From contig SNVD02014902.1 in assembly GCA_013180625.2 (NCBI GenBank), positions 1-64,000 of the forward strand: a DNA stretch of 64,000 bases, read 5' to 3'. This document shows positions 11,437 through 23,111 of the stretch, piece after piece. The stretch's first letter is position 1. Every line of letters begins with the position of its first letter. A program made the translations under genes and the position numbers. Source of the stretch: Boswellia sacra. Its lineage: Eukaryota; Streptophyta; Magnoliopsida; Sapindales; Burseraceae. The notes below the pieces were generated by a model. That model saw only the letters and a program-made list of their open reading frames with translations. It did no database searches and was not told where the DNA came from.

Positions 11437-14400
11437 TCACCTGTCTAGTAGTTCTTCAATAACTTTCCTGGCCTCAGCGATAGGGTTTGTGTAACAAACT
11501 TCTCTAGCCCATACATTCTGCATGCCATGCATTGTAATCTCCATCTCCATAAGGTGTTCCTTTTGCAAACACCTTTGAGCACTAGAATCCATTACGCTAG
11601 CAACAATTGTCTACGTGGTAAATGAAAAAGTATGTCAATCATCCATTACTTCGACATGCAGTAACAAATACGAAAGCAAAAAATAGAGGGAAGAAAGCAA
11701 AAAACAAATGGCCATAACTCACCCAAGATGTGCCAAAGCAAGCATTAAATATTATTAATTTGATGAGGTTTTCATCCAGGCTGCTAAGGGCATTTTCTGA
11801 GCTAACAGAAACAGTAAGATCCTGATAACAAGAATCAACTATTGGACCACAGTTTTTCACTGTCACTCTGTCATGCTTCTTTAAGATTCTTTCAAGATGA
11901 TACATCCCAGTGATCGACGCATATTTATCATTTCCTACCCACTTTAATGTCCATCCACTGCTTTCAAGCACACTGTGTGGGAGTTCCTCATGCAACCTTA
12001 ACAAGGTTGCTGCTTTTTCCGAATTAGCCCAGCAACAACAGGAAGATGATCCATCATCTACACAAGTAAATTAGTTAAACAAAATTAATAATCATATATA
12101 AGAAAAATATACCATTTGGCTAGTATGTGTAGACGTTCTGACAGGGTTGCTAAAAGCAGTTTCATTTGGTATGAAGCACTCACATGCAGGGGAATGCAAT
12201 GGGCTTTCATACATAATGTATTTCAGTTGCATATTTATTGTGCCTCATTCCTAACAATGCACAACATCCGAAAAAATTTTTGAAACTAAAATATACAACT
12301 ACGGGACCCAAACCCATAATTTTGATATGTTTTGCTGGTACGTGCAAGAATAAAATGTCATCAAAAAAACATTCAGTGGTCAGTAGATGTTCTGCAGTCA
12401 ACTCTCTTATGAAGCTTTGTCCGGATGATTAATCTCATTAATTATGTCAACAATCTCTGAAGTAGACAAGTAAATCACCTAGCACAAAACCAGCAAGAGG
12501 AATGTGAACAAGATGGGGCTTAGAGTGGGTATTCAATTGTAAATCGTCATAATTTCTCCTCTTCTCCAAAACTAGGACATGGACAGAAACAACCTGTCAT
12601 CACAAGAATCTGCTTCATCTTCTGATTAAAAGAGCTCAGAAAGCAGGAATATGATTAAGAGGAAAATTTAGCCTGCTTTGGAGGAAAAAAAAATTGTAGA
12701 TCTAAGACAATTTACCCTGCAGCAGATGCGCATCGGTCTGCAATCCAAGCACTGAATCAATTCAGAAATCAGCCCAAAAGAAACAGTGTCAATAGAGTCT
12801 ATGTTATATGTATCTGAATCTGACCGTAAGTCAGAATACTTGTCACTAACTGGTTCATTCACAGCCCTTACAGAGTTGATTACAACAAATGATACGGATG
12901 TCAACATCAAGCTATTTGGCTTCCTGGAAAACCATGAAATTGCACTTACATTAGAATAAATAGTTCGGATTCAGTATGAAGCATTCAACAAGAGGCCCTA
13001 AAATGTTATATGAAAGATAACTATTGGCATAATGAGTAACGAACAATTGAAGTGTATCATGCACGACAGATCCGAGTTCAACAGCAAAGATTTGTAATGC
13101 AAATATATTTAGAAACAACAAAAACCCATACACACAACAATACAGAAGAAAAGAAAACCATCACCATTGCTGAGTTTTAAAAGCAAGCAAACACCACAAC
13201 TTTTGATCCAATTCAAGCATTCATATATTTTTTATAATACTAAGTCGACAAACTTATCAAAGTGGTCTCCACTGAATTTTGACAGTTACCACATTTTCAT
13301 CCTGGCTTCTGCATGCTACCTTTTTTAAGCCAATGTCCATCATATACTCTTCAGTGACAAACAAGCTGCTTCATCATTCTATGACCACAAATAAAATTTG
13401 TACATATGATGCAGTGCAACTTCCTTACCTGCTTGCTACATTAGTCTCAGTTCCTTCACTGTTATTTGTACCATATGCAGTGGTAGTTTATATCATAAAT
13501 TAAACCAAAATTAATGTCATTGGCTATCTGTTTTTCTTATTTAACAGGGTTAATATGTAAACAATGACAATTGTACGTAAAGTACAAGCATTCTCCCAGA
13601 CTACCAACTCCGGAATTTATTAAGGCCCATATCTTAAGGAAAAAACCGAATAAAGTCAGTCTAAATTTTATCATGCAGCACACTAAGAATCTCAAAACTA
13701 TCTCAGAGTAAAAATTTGATGAAGTGAAAGACAAATTAACTCAAATGTTTAAGAAAAGGCAATAAATCAAGCATGGCTATTAAAGACACTTACCCAACTT
13801 CCAGAATTCGATGAAATGTTGCATTCACACCAGCTCCAAATCCAATAAGATACACATGGTCATTAAGAGTACCGAAAACCTTCACCTAAGCAATTCAAGT
13901 AATGCAATATGATGAGACATACTAGTTTCTGGAAACAGAAATAAGAAATAAAGGGCTATATGAAGCTAGGAAATTACAGGTTGATGGTCCACCAAAACAT
14001 GAATGCAAAAATTCTTTGCAAGTTCTTGAAAGAATCTCAACTGAAGACGATCTCTAAGTCTTTCACAGCTAACATGCAAATTGGCAGAACTGTCATCAAA
14101 ACCATGAACAGCAACCACATCTCCACACAAAGATACTAAATTCCCTTCTGGAAAAAGGCAATTATAAGCAGAAGATCCAGTAGACTGCCCAGACACAGTC
14201 ATCGTGGTCCACACGCACGGAGAAATATTGGAAGTCTGTTCTGGTCTTACAGTTGGCTTAATTAAGTCTTCCTCCAAAACCTTAAGATTTAGCTTCAAGA
14301 TATCTATTGCATTGGCAGAGAGATGAAGATGCATATCTGAAAAAGATCGCAGAGAATGACCGCCAGGAACCCTCTGGAGAAGTAGTTCTATTTGATCCAC

Positions 14401-17400
14401 TGCCCGAACTTCACAACTTTTGAAGGATGAATCTTTATTTGTAGTATCATTCAATGATATGGTACCAGTGAGAACTTCATCAGACGAGAATGTAAGGCTC
14501 CAAAATTGTGTTCTAGACGTGATTGGAACTTTAACACTGCAGGGATTATCAAAGTCCTTGATAGTACAGAAAGAATCTTCCGTATAATGCTTTGTGATGT
14601 AAAAACAACCAATCTGCAACAACTGAAATTTGGATGGAAGTAAAACATCCCATCTTGCGTACTGAAGTGAAATCTCAATAAGGAAGCGTTCCAAAATTCC
14701 CGCAATAAAATAGAAAAAATAAAATAAAAGACAGTTATACATACCTGATACTTGTAGAAGTTTTCCGAGTTGAATTCCAGCAAGACCTTCTGTGCAGTTA
14801 GGTTTTTAAAATCATAATTAATCTTCCCACTGCTCTTTGTGCAACAGAAGATTCGAGAACAGACAAAACTGGGTTTATTAACACTTCTAATAGTTGCCAA
14901 GCATGGAATTTCACAAGAAAAATTCATGTTTTTACAATTCTGTTCATTGCTAGATTCCCTATGGTAACAAGTGTTCAATTCAGAGTCAACATCACCAAAT
15001 TCATTTGCCAAGCCCAAACTCTGTGCCCTGCTTGATATACAATCAGTTTTACGCCTCTTACAAGGAATAGACCCTTGGTAATATTCACCAGTGCTTTGTT
15101 CCATGGCTTCATCCTGATGATCCTTTAAAACCTTAGTTGGATGCCTAGTACCACCTTCTCTAGAAAGAACCAGATCCCATGGCAAGACCATGGCCTCGAT
15201 AAACATGCTAGACCTGTTAGCTATGATAGGATCACCCTGAAACTGCAAAAAGAGAGACATAGAAGTCTAAGAATAAATCAACTATGAGAACTTGAAAAGA
15301 CAGAGTTACTGCTACTAAACTGCCCTTTCATTTTGAAATTCTCAAGTGATAACAGAAAAAAATAAAGGAACAAATAAAAAGACAGCAACATAAACTATCC
15401 CAAATCCCAACAACTATATAAGAGATAAAAACATACCTTCTGTAATAAAGGAAACTTGTGTGTTATTTGAATTAGATGAAACACTCCCTCCTTGAAATCA
15501 TTTGTCTGGTCCACACAAGGATAAAAGGGGATATTTCTGCTGGTTGCATTATGTACATGAAAGAGAACAAAAATGGATAAGTTTGTCTTTCTTGCCGGTG
15601 GGGCATAATTAAAGATACTTCTGCATGAGAATAACTCATTGCTAGACAATCCCAATTGATCCACCAGTTCAGCTATGCCTTCTATCACGACAATGTAGTC
15701 AACGACCTGAAAGTCGAATGCAAACTAGAGTGACTATTGACACAACATGCATACCAACAATACTCAACAGACAGTGAGATCATCATCAAATATGACCTTG
15801 TATATGCTTTTGGCAGTCCAAGTTAATGGAAGGTCTGGAACAACAACATCAATGCTGCCAGTCCTGTCAACCAACTGCAACCTTCCGGTATATGGAGAAA
15901 TCTGAAAATTCAATATAAATCCATGATTAGAATTCAGATTTACAGATCAGCAGTTAATAAACTTTATGGTCACATAATATAAGATCTATTGTTCACCCTA
16001 ATTCAGTCAACAACCAAAACTTTGGTCACAGATGACTTATGCACCCACATTCCCATAGACAATTTTGACAAAACTGGAATAGACAGCTAGAAATTTTATG
16101 AAAGACATAGTAAAGTTAAATTACTAACCTTTAGACTTCCAAGCAAAACGATACCTATGTCTTCACTTGTAAAAATCCTCCTTTTTGATGGACCACAAGA
16201 CTTACCTGCAGAAGACAGAAAGCTAATTCGGTTGCTCTCAAGCAATGTACAATGGCTATCTGATTGTAACAGTGTGTTTATGCACTTGGCTTCACAGTGA
16301 TAAATGAAACTAGAAATGGGCACCACCTGAAAATAATAAAAAAACGAATTCCATAAAATTGAAACTTAATCTTCTTGTACCATGAACAAAATGCAACTAA
16401 ACGCAAAAATACAGTTTTTTTTTTTTTTGGTTTAAGGCAAAAACTACTTGATCCTAAAGTGATGTAATAAAATAACTAGTGGATCTGAAACTTACCAATT
16501 TCAGGTTACCACAATACGGTTCACTACCACAGCCACATATCTCATGCTTGCAAAATTCCGTAAATACACCATGCTGCAAAAGGAAACTCATTACAGAAGA
16601 TTACAAGAAAACATAAACAGGCCCATCTTAATATATCTAACATGCCAATTACCAATTTACCCGAGCTCGAATTACAGATGATGGTAGATGGGAGCTAGTG
16701 TACATCTGAGCCACTCCTTTCTTCTGATAACACCTTGCAACCATCCACATTAGCTCATCAGAAATCTATATAAATGATCTCTTTAAAAGAACTTAGAGAC
16801 TTTAAAAGTGAGACAAGAAATTCACCAAGGAGCAAGCACACTACAAAGACCAAAAGAAAGTTACTTACATGCTTAGATCCCAAAAGCTCCTTCTCGGATA
16901 ACATCCCAGAAAACTTTATACGAATACATGAAATGACAGTAAGAACCCTAAAACCAATATCAAATTAAGAGTATCATAAACCTTAAGTGGTTCTGTTCTG
17001 TGCAGCGCTAATAATTCCTAGAAGTATAATCAAACTCCATATTTCATACCACAGTCGGGCAGAAAATGACAACGATTCAATGAAATTCCCCAATAGACTT
17101 TGTGACTCTGCATTTGCATAGCACCTGTAATATACAATTTGATGATTTTTCAAAACTGTGAAATTCAAAATTTCATTTGTTCATGGTATTTTGCATACAT
17201 CGTATGAGATTTTCTACGTAAACCATATAGAGTATGAAGTTGATTTAAGCAGAAACAGTGATTCAAAACCAGTTTGATGCCATTTTCTGAAATGGCACAA
17301 TCATTATGAATTCAATTAAGAATTCAATTTCCATGGAAACTCCAAAGAAGCCTGGTGTTAGTCACTTGGCAAAAATTTGAAGAGATAAAACAAAAAAGGA

Positions 17401-18881
17401 GTGCCAGCAAAACTTGGTTATTCTTATACCACTTCCTCCTTTCCATGCCACATTCACTCCATGTGAATTAATGCCATATGTCCTATGTTTTTATTTTGTT
17501 ACGTCAATTCAAGAGAAGAAAACAAGGAATTGGAGATATGGCGTGAACACAAACAAGCAAGTATTGCAGAGAGTAATTAAGCAAGTGTTGCTAGCATTTG
17601 TCAAAATAAAAATAAATTCAGCATGTCATACCCAGCTTGTAATGGAGAGAACGACTCTACAATAATGCTAGTCTTCAAGCAAACGCCGAGTATAAGAAAT
17701 TTTGCCCAAGAAAATTGTGGATTGACAAAATGAACATTTCTCAAAGAAATCTACCAAAAGATAAAAGCAAAAGTTAGAAACGTAAAATCATAGACATCTT
17801 AGGAAACTTAAAGGGCAGAAAACAAAAGATTTTTTTTACTTACAACAGCACCCACTCTAAGACTATGCGGTACAGTAAGTAATTTATCACTTAGCAGAAG
17901 CCAGACTTCATTGTCCAGCTCAACAACCATCCCATGCATGTACACACCTTTCACGACAGCGGTATACACTCCACACTCACCCTTCCCCTTAATAACAGTC
18001 TTTGAAGCTGGTAACCGTTTTTCCTGCAGCCTAGGCACATGCAAAACAGAATTCTCTGAACTCACAAACATCAATTGAGACTCCTCCTTGGATATAAAAA
18101 CCAACTTCTTCTTCAACCCTGATATCGTAATAACATTCCCAATAAGCTTCGTCATCACCGGATGCCAACACGTAGCAGAACCGAAAAAATACACAGACAC
18201 AGGTTTGGTAAATAAACAACATTTCTGTGCTATTTTGGACTTTTTAGAACTACATAATTTACACACACAAGTTATAATTCGCATTAGAAATCCTGGAAGA
18301 TTGGTTGGATCGGTTAAAGAACCTGGACTTGAACACGAAACAACTGAAACAGGGCTAATTGATTCTAATGCGCCGTGTATACTATACCGAGACTTAGTGT
18401 TACTGATTTCGTTAACAGAAGGAGAACCTGTAACTAACGGAAATGAATCAAATGAGTCGGTACTTGAATGCCCACTAAGCACAGAATTTGAATCTGGAAA
18501 CTTCCATTTGATGATCTCCAGGAATCCATTTCCGCGCTTCAAGGGAATGAAATTCCAAGCCGTGACGTCAATTTTCTTCCCAATGACGCGAACATCGAAA
18601 TTGAGAATGTCGCAACAAATCTCGGAAGAAATGTCGGTGAATCGGAGGCAATTGTCGTGCGAACATTTTAGGGTTACAGTTCCGATAAGAATAGAGGGGT
18701 GACTAAGTGGAGCAAGCACTTTAGGGTTAGGGTTGGTGGGACCGGAAGATGCTCGATGGCTTGACGAAGAAGGTCGGGGAATTGAACGGTTGGGATGGGA
18801 ACAGAGAGAGGATGCGCCGGTGAGTGGGAGAGCACGGCGAATTAGCTCGGCGATTGTGAGAACCTTCACATTTTCTTCCAT
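11437..18881 (-). CDS. CTC1: CTC1, CST telomere-capping complex subunit
   Basis: Sixteen coding exons: 18881-17844, 17750-17632, 17124-17050, 16947-16869, 16765-16661, 16573-16496, 16326-16129, 15901-15797, 15706-15437, 15242-14745, 14622-13978, 13885-13794, 12923-12716, 12593-12479, 12057-11723, 11610-11437. All junctions are GT-AG and in phase, giving about 1377 residues, near known plant CTC1 lengths. Recognition rests on the N-terminus (MEENVKVLTIAELIRR), the mid-region THKFPLLQ and AMVLPWDLVLSREGGTRHP, and the C-terminal LAGFVLDDGSSSCCCWA. CTC1 is the large OB-fold subunit of CST (CTC1-STN1-TEN1), which binds single-stranded telomeric DNA in the nucleus, limits end resection and helps lagging-strand fill-in. 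Exon 10 could start six bases later (15236) without changing frame. The gene looks intact. Telomere-like motifs lie in exon 1. Confidence 0.93.
18667..18734 (-). promoter_or_regulatory. Telo-box-like motifs inside CTC1 exon 1
   Basis: Two telomere-like motifs occur in the first exon. TTTTAGGGTT lies at 18667-18676, and TTTAGGGTTAGGGTT at 18720-18734; read on the gene strand these are AACCCTAAAA and AACCCTAACCCTAAA. The second encodes NPNPK. Telo-boxes (AAACCCTA) near plant transcription starts are known to be bound by TRB proteins. They are seen directly; a regulatory role is inference. Confidence 0.45.
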
Positions 18882-19157
18882 TTCGACGCCAGTTTTTGTT
18901 TCTCTTCAAGAGAAAATCATATTTTTACATTTTGGTTTGACTCTGCTTGTTGTATTTGGAAATTTGAAAGGTTTTGTGTTGGCTACGATTTGCGAGTGAA
19001 AGAGGAAAGTGGAAAGGGGAGAGCGGGAAAGTGGCCTTTAAATAGTTTCCACTTTTTTTATATGAAGCCAGAGTCCGCACTCAAAACACAGGTTTAGATC
19101 CGCATTATAACCGGGTCGACCCGAGTCGAAAAAAATGAGAGTGCCTTGTGCATAAAT
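18882..19157. promoter_or_regulatory. CTC1 upstream region
   Basis: About 275 bases between the CTC1 start codon and the next repeat. A TATTTAAAGG sequence on the gene strand near 19035 could serve as a TATA element. The hAT-like MITE begins just beyond, so the native promoter is short or extends into repeat sequence. Confidence 0.3.
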
Positions 19158-19658
19158 TAGACATGACAATTTGGATCACAACATGAATACTTACAAACAT
19201 GTTATATCATTGATAAATAGGTTAGATTCGTATCGAGGATGTTCAACACACTATGTTATATCATTGATAAATAGGTTAGATTCGTATCGAGGATGTTCAA
19301 CACACAAACTCGTTTAGTAACACAAATAATTAAACAAATCTTATCAATTCTTACCATACAAGCTCATGATATAAATTTTTATCTATTTTTAATATATATA
19401 TATATATATATATATTATAAAATAAATTTATTTATATAATAGTAAATTATAATGATTTTAATAATTTTTTATACAACAATTATTTATATTCTAAAATTAA
19501 TTTTAATTGATCTAATAATTAAGTAAATTATATGAATTAAGTATGATATGATTACAACAGGTAGGTGACGCGTTTAATAATCGTATCGAATTAGTGTTTT
19601 ACGTTTCGACAATAATAATTAAATAGGTCGACAAGTGTGACACGAATTATCATCCCTA
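19158..19658. mobile_element. AT-rich hAT-like MITE, copy 2
   Basis: About 501 bp, same family and orientation as 5029-5538. The left end reads TAGACATGACAATTTGGATCAC; the complement of the right end reads TAGGGATGATAATTCGTGTCAC, an imperfect inverted repeat of about 22 bases. The flanks GCATAAAT and TTATAAAC share five of eight bases, which may be an eroded 8-bp target duplication. It contains a (TA)n tract around 19391-19415 and an internal 54-bp tandem duplication. It has no coding capacity. It lies 276 bases upstream of the CTC1 start codon. Confidence 0.65.
19199..19305. repeat. Perfect 54-bp tandem duplication
   Basis: The unit beginning ATGTTATATCATTGATAAAT occurs at 19199-19252 and again at 19253-19305 with no differences other than the single joining base. 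The first MITE copy lacks it. The identity implies a recent duplication compared with the age of the host element. Confidence 0.92.
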
Positions 19659-20242
19659 TTATAAACATTATATGAGTACGTTTGATACACCGTAAATGAT
19701 TATATAACTGTGATAGTTTTACACAATAACATATTGAATTATATTACATGAAATTGAATAAAACTATATACTATATTTGATTCGTATTAGATAAATATTT
19801 AATAACATTATAGTTGATAAGAGACTGAATTGAAAAAGATTAATTTTTATACTAAATTTAAATAAAAAAGTACACATTAAGACTAATAATTAATTTTTTT
19901 GAATACTTAATTATTTAATCAAAAAATTAATTAATCATTCAAATATATTCGGTCATTTTTTCTTAAATATTATAAATATTTAATATTATAGATATCTATG
20001 TAAATAATTTTATTAAATTTTAATATTTAATTATTTTAATTAAAATTTAATTATTTAAATAAATTTTGAAATTACTTCAGACTTATCCAATTTTCTCTTA
20101 CCTAGCGCTAACCCAAGGGTGTGGGCGCCGCATAACTTCTGACCAAATTATTCGGCCTTTACACGGAGTTTTGTGCAACCCAATACAATCTAGAACTCAT
20201 CCAAACATAAGGTTTGCCTTTATTACAATACTCTCCGGTGTT
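19659..20242. other. AT-rich spacer between two transposons
   Basis: Roughly 580 bases of AT-rich DNA with long A/T runs. I see no gene or clear repeat boundary. Confidence 0.5.
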
Positions 20243-21728
20243 TAGGGATGACAAAAAAAAAATCTGATTATATGGATACCCAGATTTTATCTGAGTTTTC
20301 CAATCTATTTTTTCTGGATTTGCGAGGTTCAAATGCGGAGACGGTTGAAATATTAAAATTTATATTCGGGTAGGGTATACACCTTCCCCGTCCCATACAC
20401 GTACTAGAAAATATGTTATATTTTAAAAAATTAAAATTTTATATATATTAATATATTATAATATGAATAATATTATTCATCTCATGTGTTAAAAATTGAA
20501 ATAAATCATAAATAGAAATTTAAATCTGTTCTAGTTGGAATGTAGATAGGATTTCAATCTAATCCAATGTTCAATTCAATTAATTAATTTATTTATTAAC
20601 TTATTTATATTGAAAGGCTTGCAAAATGCTTTGGACCGGTGACTGGTTGGAGACATTGCTTTACTTCAATGATAGAATTTCTTGAAGATTGTGTTTCTCA
20701 ATATCATACATTGTTGGTCAATGAATTGATGGAGAGAGGAAACAGTCATGGGAATGAAATCAAACAGAAAAGATGTAGGAATGAAACTAAAGGCAAAAAG
20801 GGGAAGCGCAAGACATTTCTTGGATTTGTGAGAGAAAGATTTAATCACATTGCTTCTTCACTTAAAAATTTTATTTCTCTCTTCTACACTCATATACCCC
20901 AAAGTTACATTTCAGAGAGTAATTTTCAAAGCATGGTCAACGTTATTAGTTTATTTGATTCTTTTAAAACTTCATTGTTTAAAGACAATTGGGTTTCTAA
21001 GCAACTGACGGAGCTTTTTTCATGTTCAATAAATGAATATTTTTCTGAGTCAGTTGCGGATATTAAGTCTCAATTGCACAATAGGAGAAGCGAATGTCAT
21101 TATGTTTTAAAAAATCTTTGGATTTCCCTTAATGAACTTGACCTTCGAAAAGGAGTGCACGAAAAAAAGCAGAAGGATTTCTGTTTCAAAAATGCTTCTT
21201 TGAGTTTTTGCACGGCTTCTAGTTCATTTAAGCTGGATTCGGTGGCAATTGAACCACTGGACTTTCTGGTTGTGGATGAAGCAGCACAGTTAAAAGAAAG
21301 TGAGTCAACCATTCCTTTGCAACTCCTCGGTATTAAGCATGTTATTCTCATTGGTGATGAGCAGCAATTACCACTTTCTTTTAAAAAGGAATGGTTGAAA
21401 GCAATGCATGTTTCTATCATTTCGGCATCTCACTTCCATATACTTTTCTTTTCTTCATTCCGGTATGACTTCTTTCCCTACCCTTTTAAGAACTTGAGTT
21501 TGAATTTGTTGTTTGAATAAGAAATTATTTACAAATCGGAGAAATTCGGAGATTTATTCCGGATAAAATCCGGATGTGTAGAGAGGAATTACATATCCGA
21601 AGAAACCCGCACATGCACCGTATGCAAAAATTCCGAGAAAAATTCGGTGACCGGGAAGGAAAGCATATAATCCGGTCCGGGTGCGGAAATGCGAAATCCG
21701 CACCCGCACCCGGATTTTGCCATCCCTA
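20243..21728 (+). mobile_element. Non-autonomous hAT transposon carrying a host gene fragment
   Basis: The left terminus reads TAGGGATGACAAAA and the complement of the right terminus reads TAGGGATGGCAAAA: 13 of 14 bases match. The flanking octamers are CCGGTGTT (20235-20242) and CCGGTGCT (21729-21736), an 8-bp target duplication with one mismatch, which is diagnostic for the hAT superfamily. Next to the right end are many CCGGA/TCCGG motifs (21540-21715), resembling subterminal transposase-binding repeats. No transposase is present. Most of the interior (about 20612-21410) is an exon-like fragment of an SF1 helicase gene. Total length is 1486 bp. It lies between CTC1 and the GCP5-like gene. 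Confidence 0.82.
20612..21410 (+). pseudogene. Captured fragment of a UPF1/SEN1-like SF1 helicase
   Basis: From an AG|G-type boundary near 20612 an open frame reads KCFGPVTGWRHCFTSMIEF and continues without a stop through helicase motif II (VVDEAAQ, about 21269-21289) and motif III (LIGDEQQLP, about 21350-21372). The DEAA box plus GDxxQLP is characteristic of the UPF1/SEN1 branch of SF1 helicases; the closest remembered relatives are the large plant P-loop helicases of the At1g65780/At1g65810 group. The Walker A motif (GPPGTGKT) and motifs IV-VI are missing, so it cannot be an active helicase. The open frame runs to 21520, but similarity ends soon after motif III. It sits wholly inside the hAT element, which suggests capture. 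Confidence 0.78.
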
Positions 21729-21736
21729 CCGGTGCT

Positions 21737-23111
21737 TTACTGCAAATCAAACTCGCCCTATATGATAATATACAACTATATCGACGCCATTTATTTTCAA
21801 ATCTTGTCATGAAACAAGCCGAACTAATCTCCATTTGTTTACGTGTTATGTTTGATATTATGTTTTTTTTTTGTGTTGCACAAGTTCTAATATATTTTTC
21901 ATTTACATCAACCATAAATTCTTTTCAAAATTCAAATATTTTTAAACTTTATTGACAAAAAAACACAAAATGCATAACAAAAGGTTCTATATTATTAGAT
22001 TGTAAAATTTTTGGCATTTATGTGACTTTTTATAAAAGATTTTTCCTTTTCAAGTGTGAGAAATATATTACAAATATTTTATTTTATTGTCCTAAGTTAT
22101 ATTTTATATATTGGCTAACAAGAAAGCTCAAATTTCGCATAAAATTTCCTTGTAATCCTAAACTTGTAAATTTAAAATAAAAGTTTCGATTCAATTTTTA
22201 AGTTTATATTATAAACACTTTATCAATTTTTTTTAATTCTAATTCAATTTTGTTTTATTGTGTTCTATTTATGTAGGATGATTGATGAAGATTCTTATGA
22301 ATTGGTTCAAGAAGTTTCAAGATTTACAGTCATTATTTAGATTTATATATAATTCATATGCATTCAAAAATCAATTGTAATTTATTTCCTATTGATTAAT
22401 AAAATTATTTAAATAGTTCAGTTTAGATTTATTTCTCGAAAAATATTACTTATAAATAAATTATTAAAATAAAAAACATAAATCTTTATCGAACTAATGT
22501 TGAACTTTTGACAAGATAAGCTCGGATTTGTCAAGAATGAATCATGAAGATTCTACTACTCAACTGTGTGCCATTTCCAAATAATCGGGTCCAGCATATA
22601 AAATTTACAACACTTAAAATTTAGATGTTATATTCACCGAATGATCAAACCAAATCTTGAAACCCACTCCAAACTATCACTATACTCATTTACTTTGACA
22701 CTCCTTACTCCTATCTTAAGTATCAACCAGAGCATATATACCTGGACCTGCGGTTGGGGGCCCAGGGTTAGGTTTGGCTAGAATTGGCAACAGAGAAATG
22801 GGAAGTGAATTCCCATAAAACCATTCAGCTCAACAAAAGATGGAATTCAGAGCCTCAAATCTACTGAAGGTGCTTAGTTGTTATCCCGGAAGTAGATCGG
22901 TAATTCAACCTCCATAAAAAAAATTATGTGGTGGCTTCTGAGATTGCGCATGAAGACGGCCACTGCACATCCTGCTTCCTTCAGTCCCTTAAATATAAAT
23001 TGTCCTCTCACAAACTCGAGTTTGTAGGTAATTTTGCTCATTTAGACTCTACACTATAAACTCCAAATACACTTGTACTCCATATTTACAGATCAGACAG
23101 ACATCCACTCA
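21737..23111. other. AT-rich spacer downstream of the hAT element
   Basis: About 1.4 kb of AT-rich DNA, with the likely 3' untranslated region of the GCP5-like gene near its right end (from about 22900). No gene or repeat boundary is recognised. Confidence 0.45.

Noticed and set aside
18088..18702. 204-codon plus-strand frame
   Set aside because: Lies antisense within CTC1 exon 1; the minus-strand protein is clearly conserved, so this is a shadow.
20639..21520. The helicase-like frame as a functional host gene
   Set aside because: It lacks Walker A and motifs IV-VI and lies entirely between hAT termini with a target duplication, so it was called a captured fragment.
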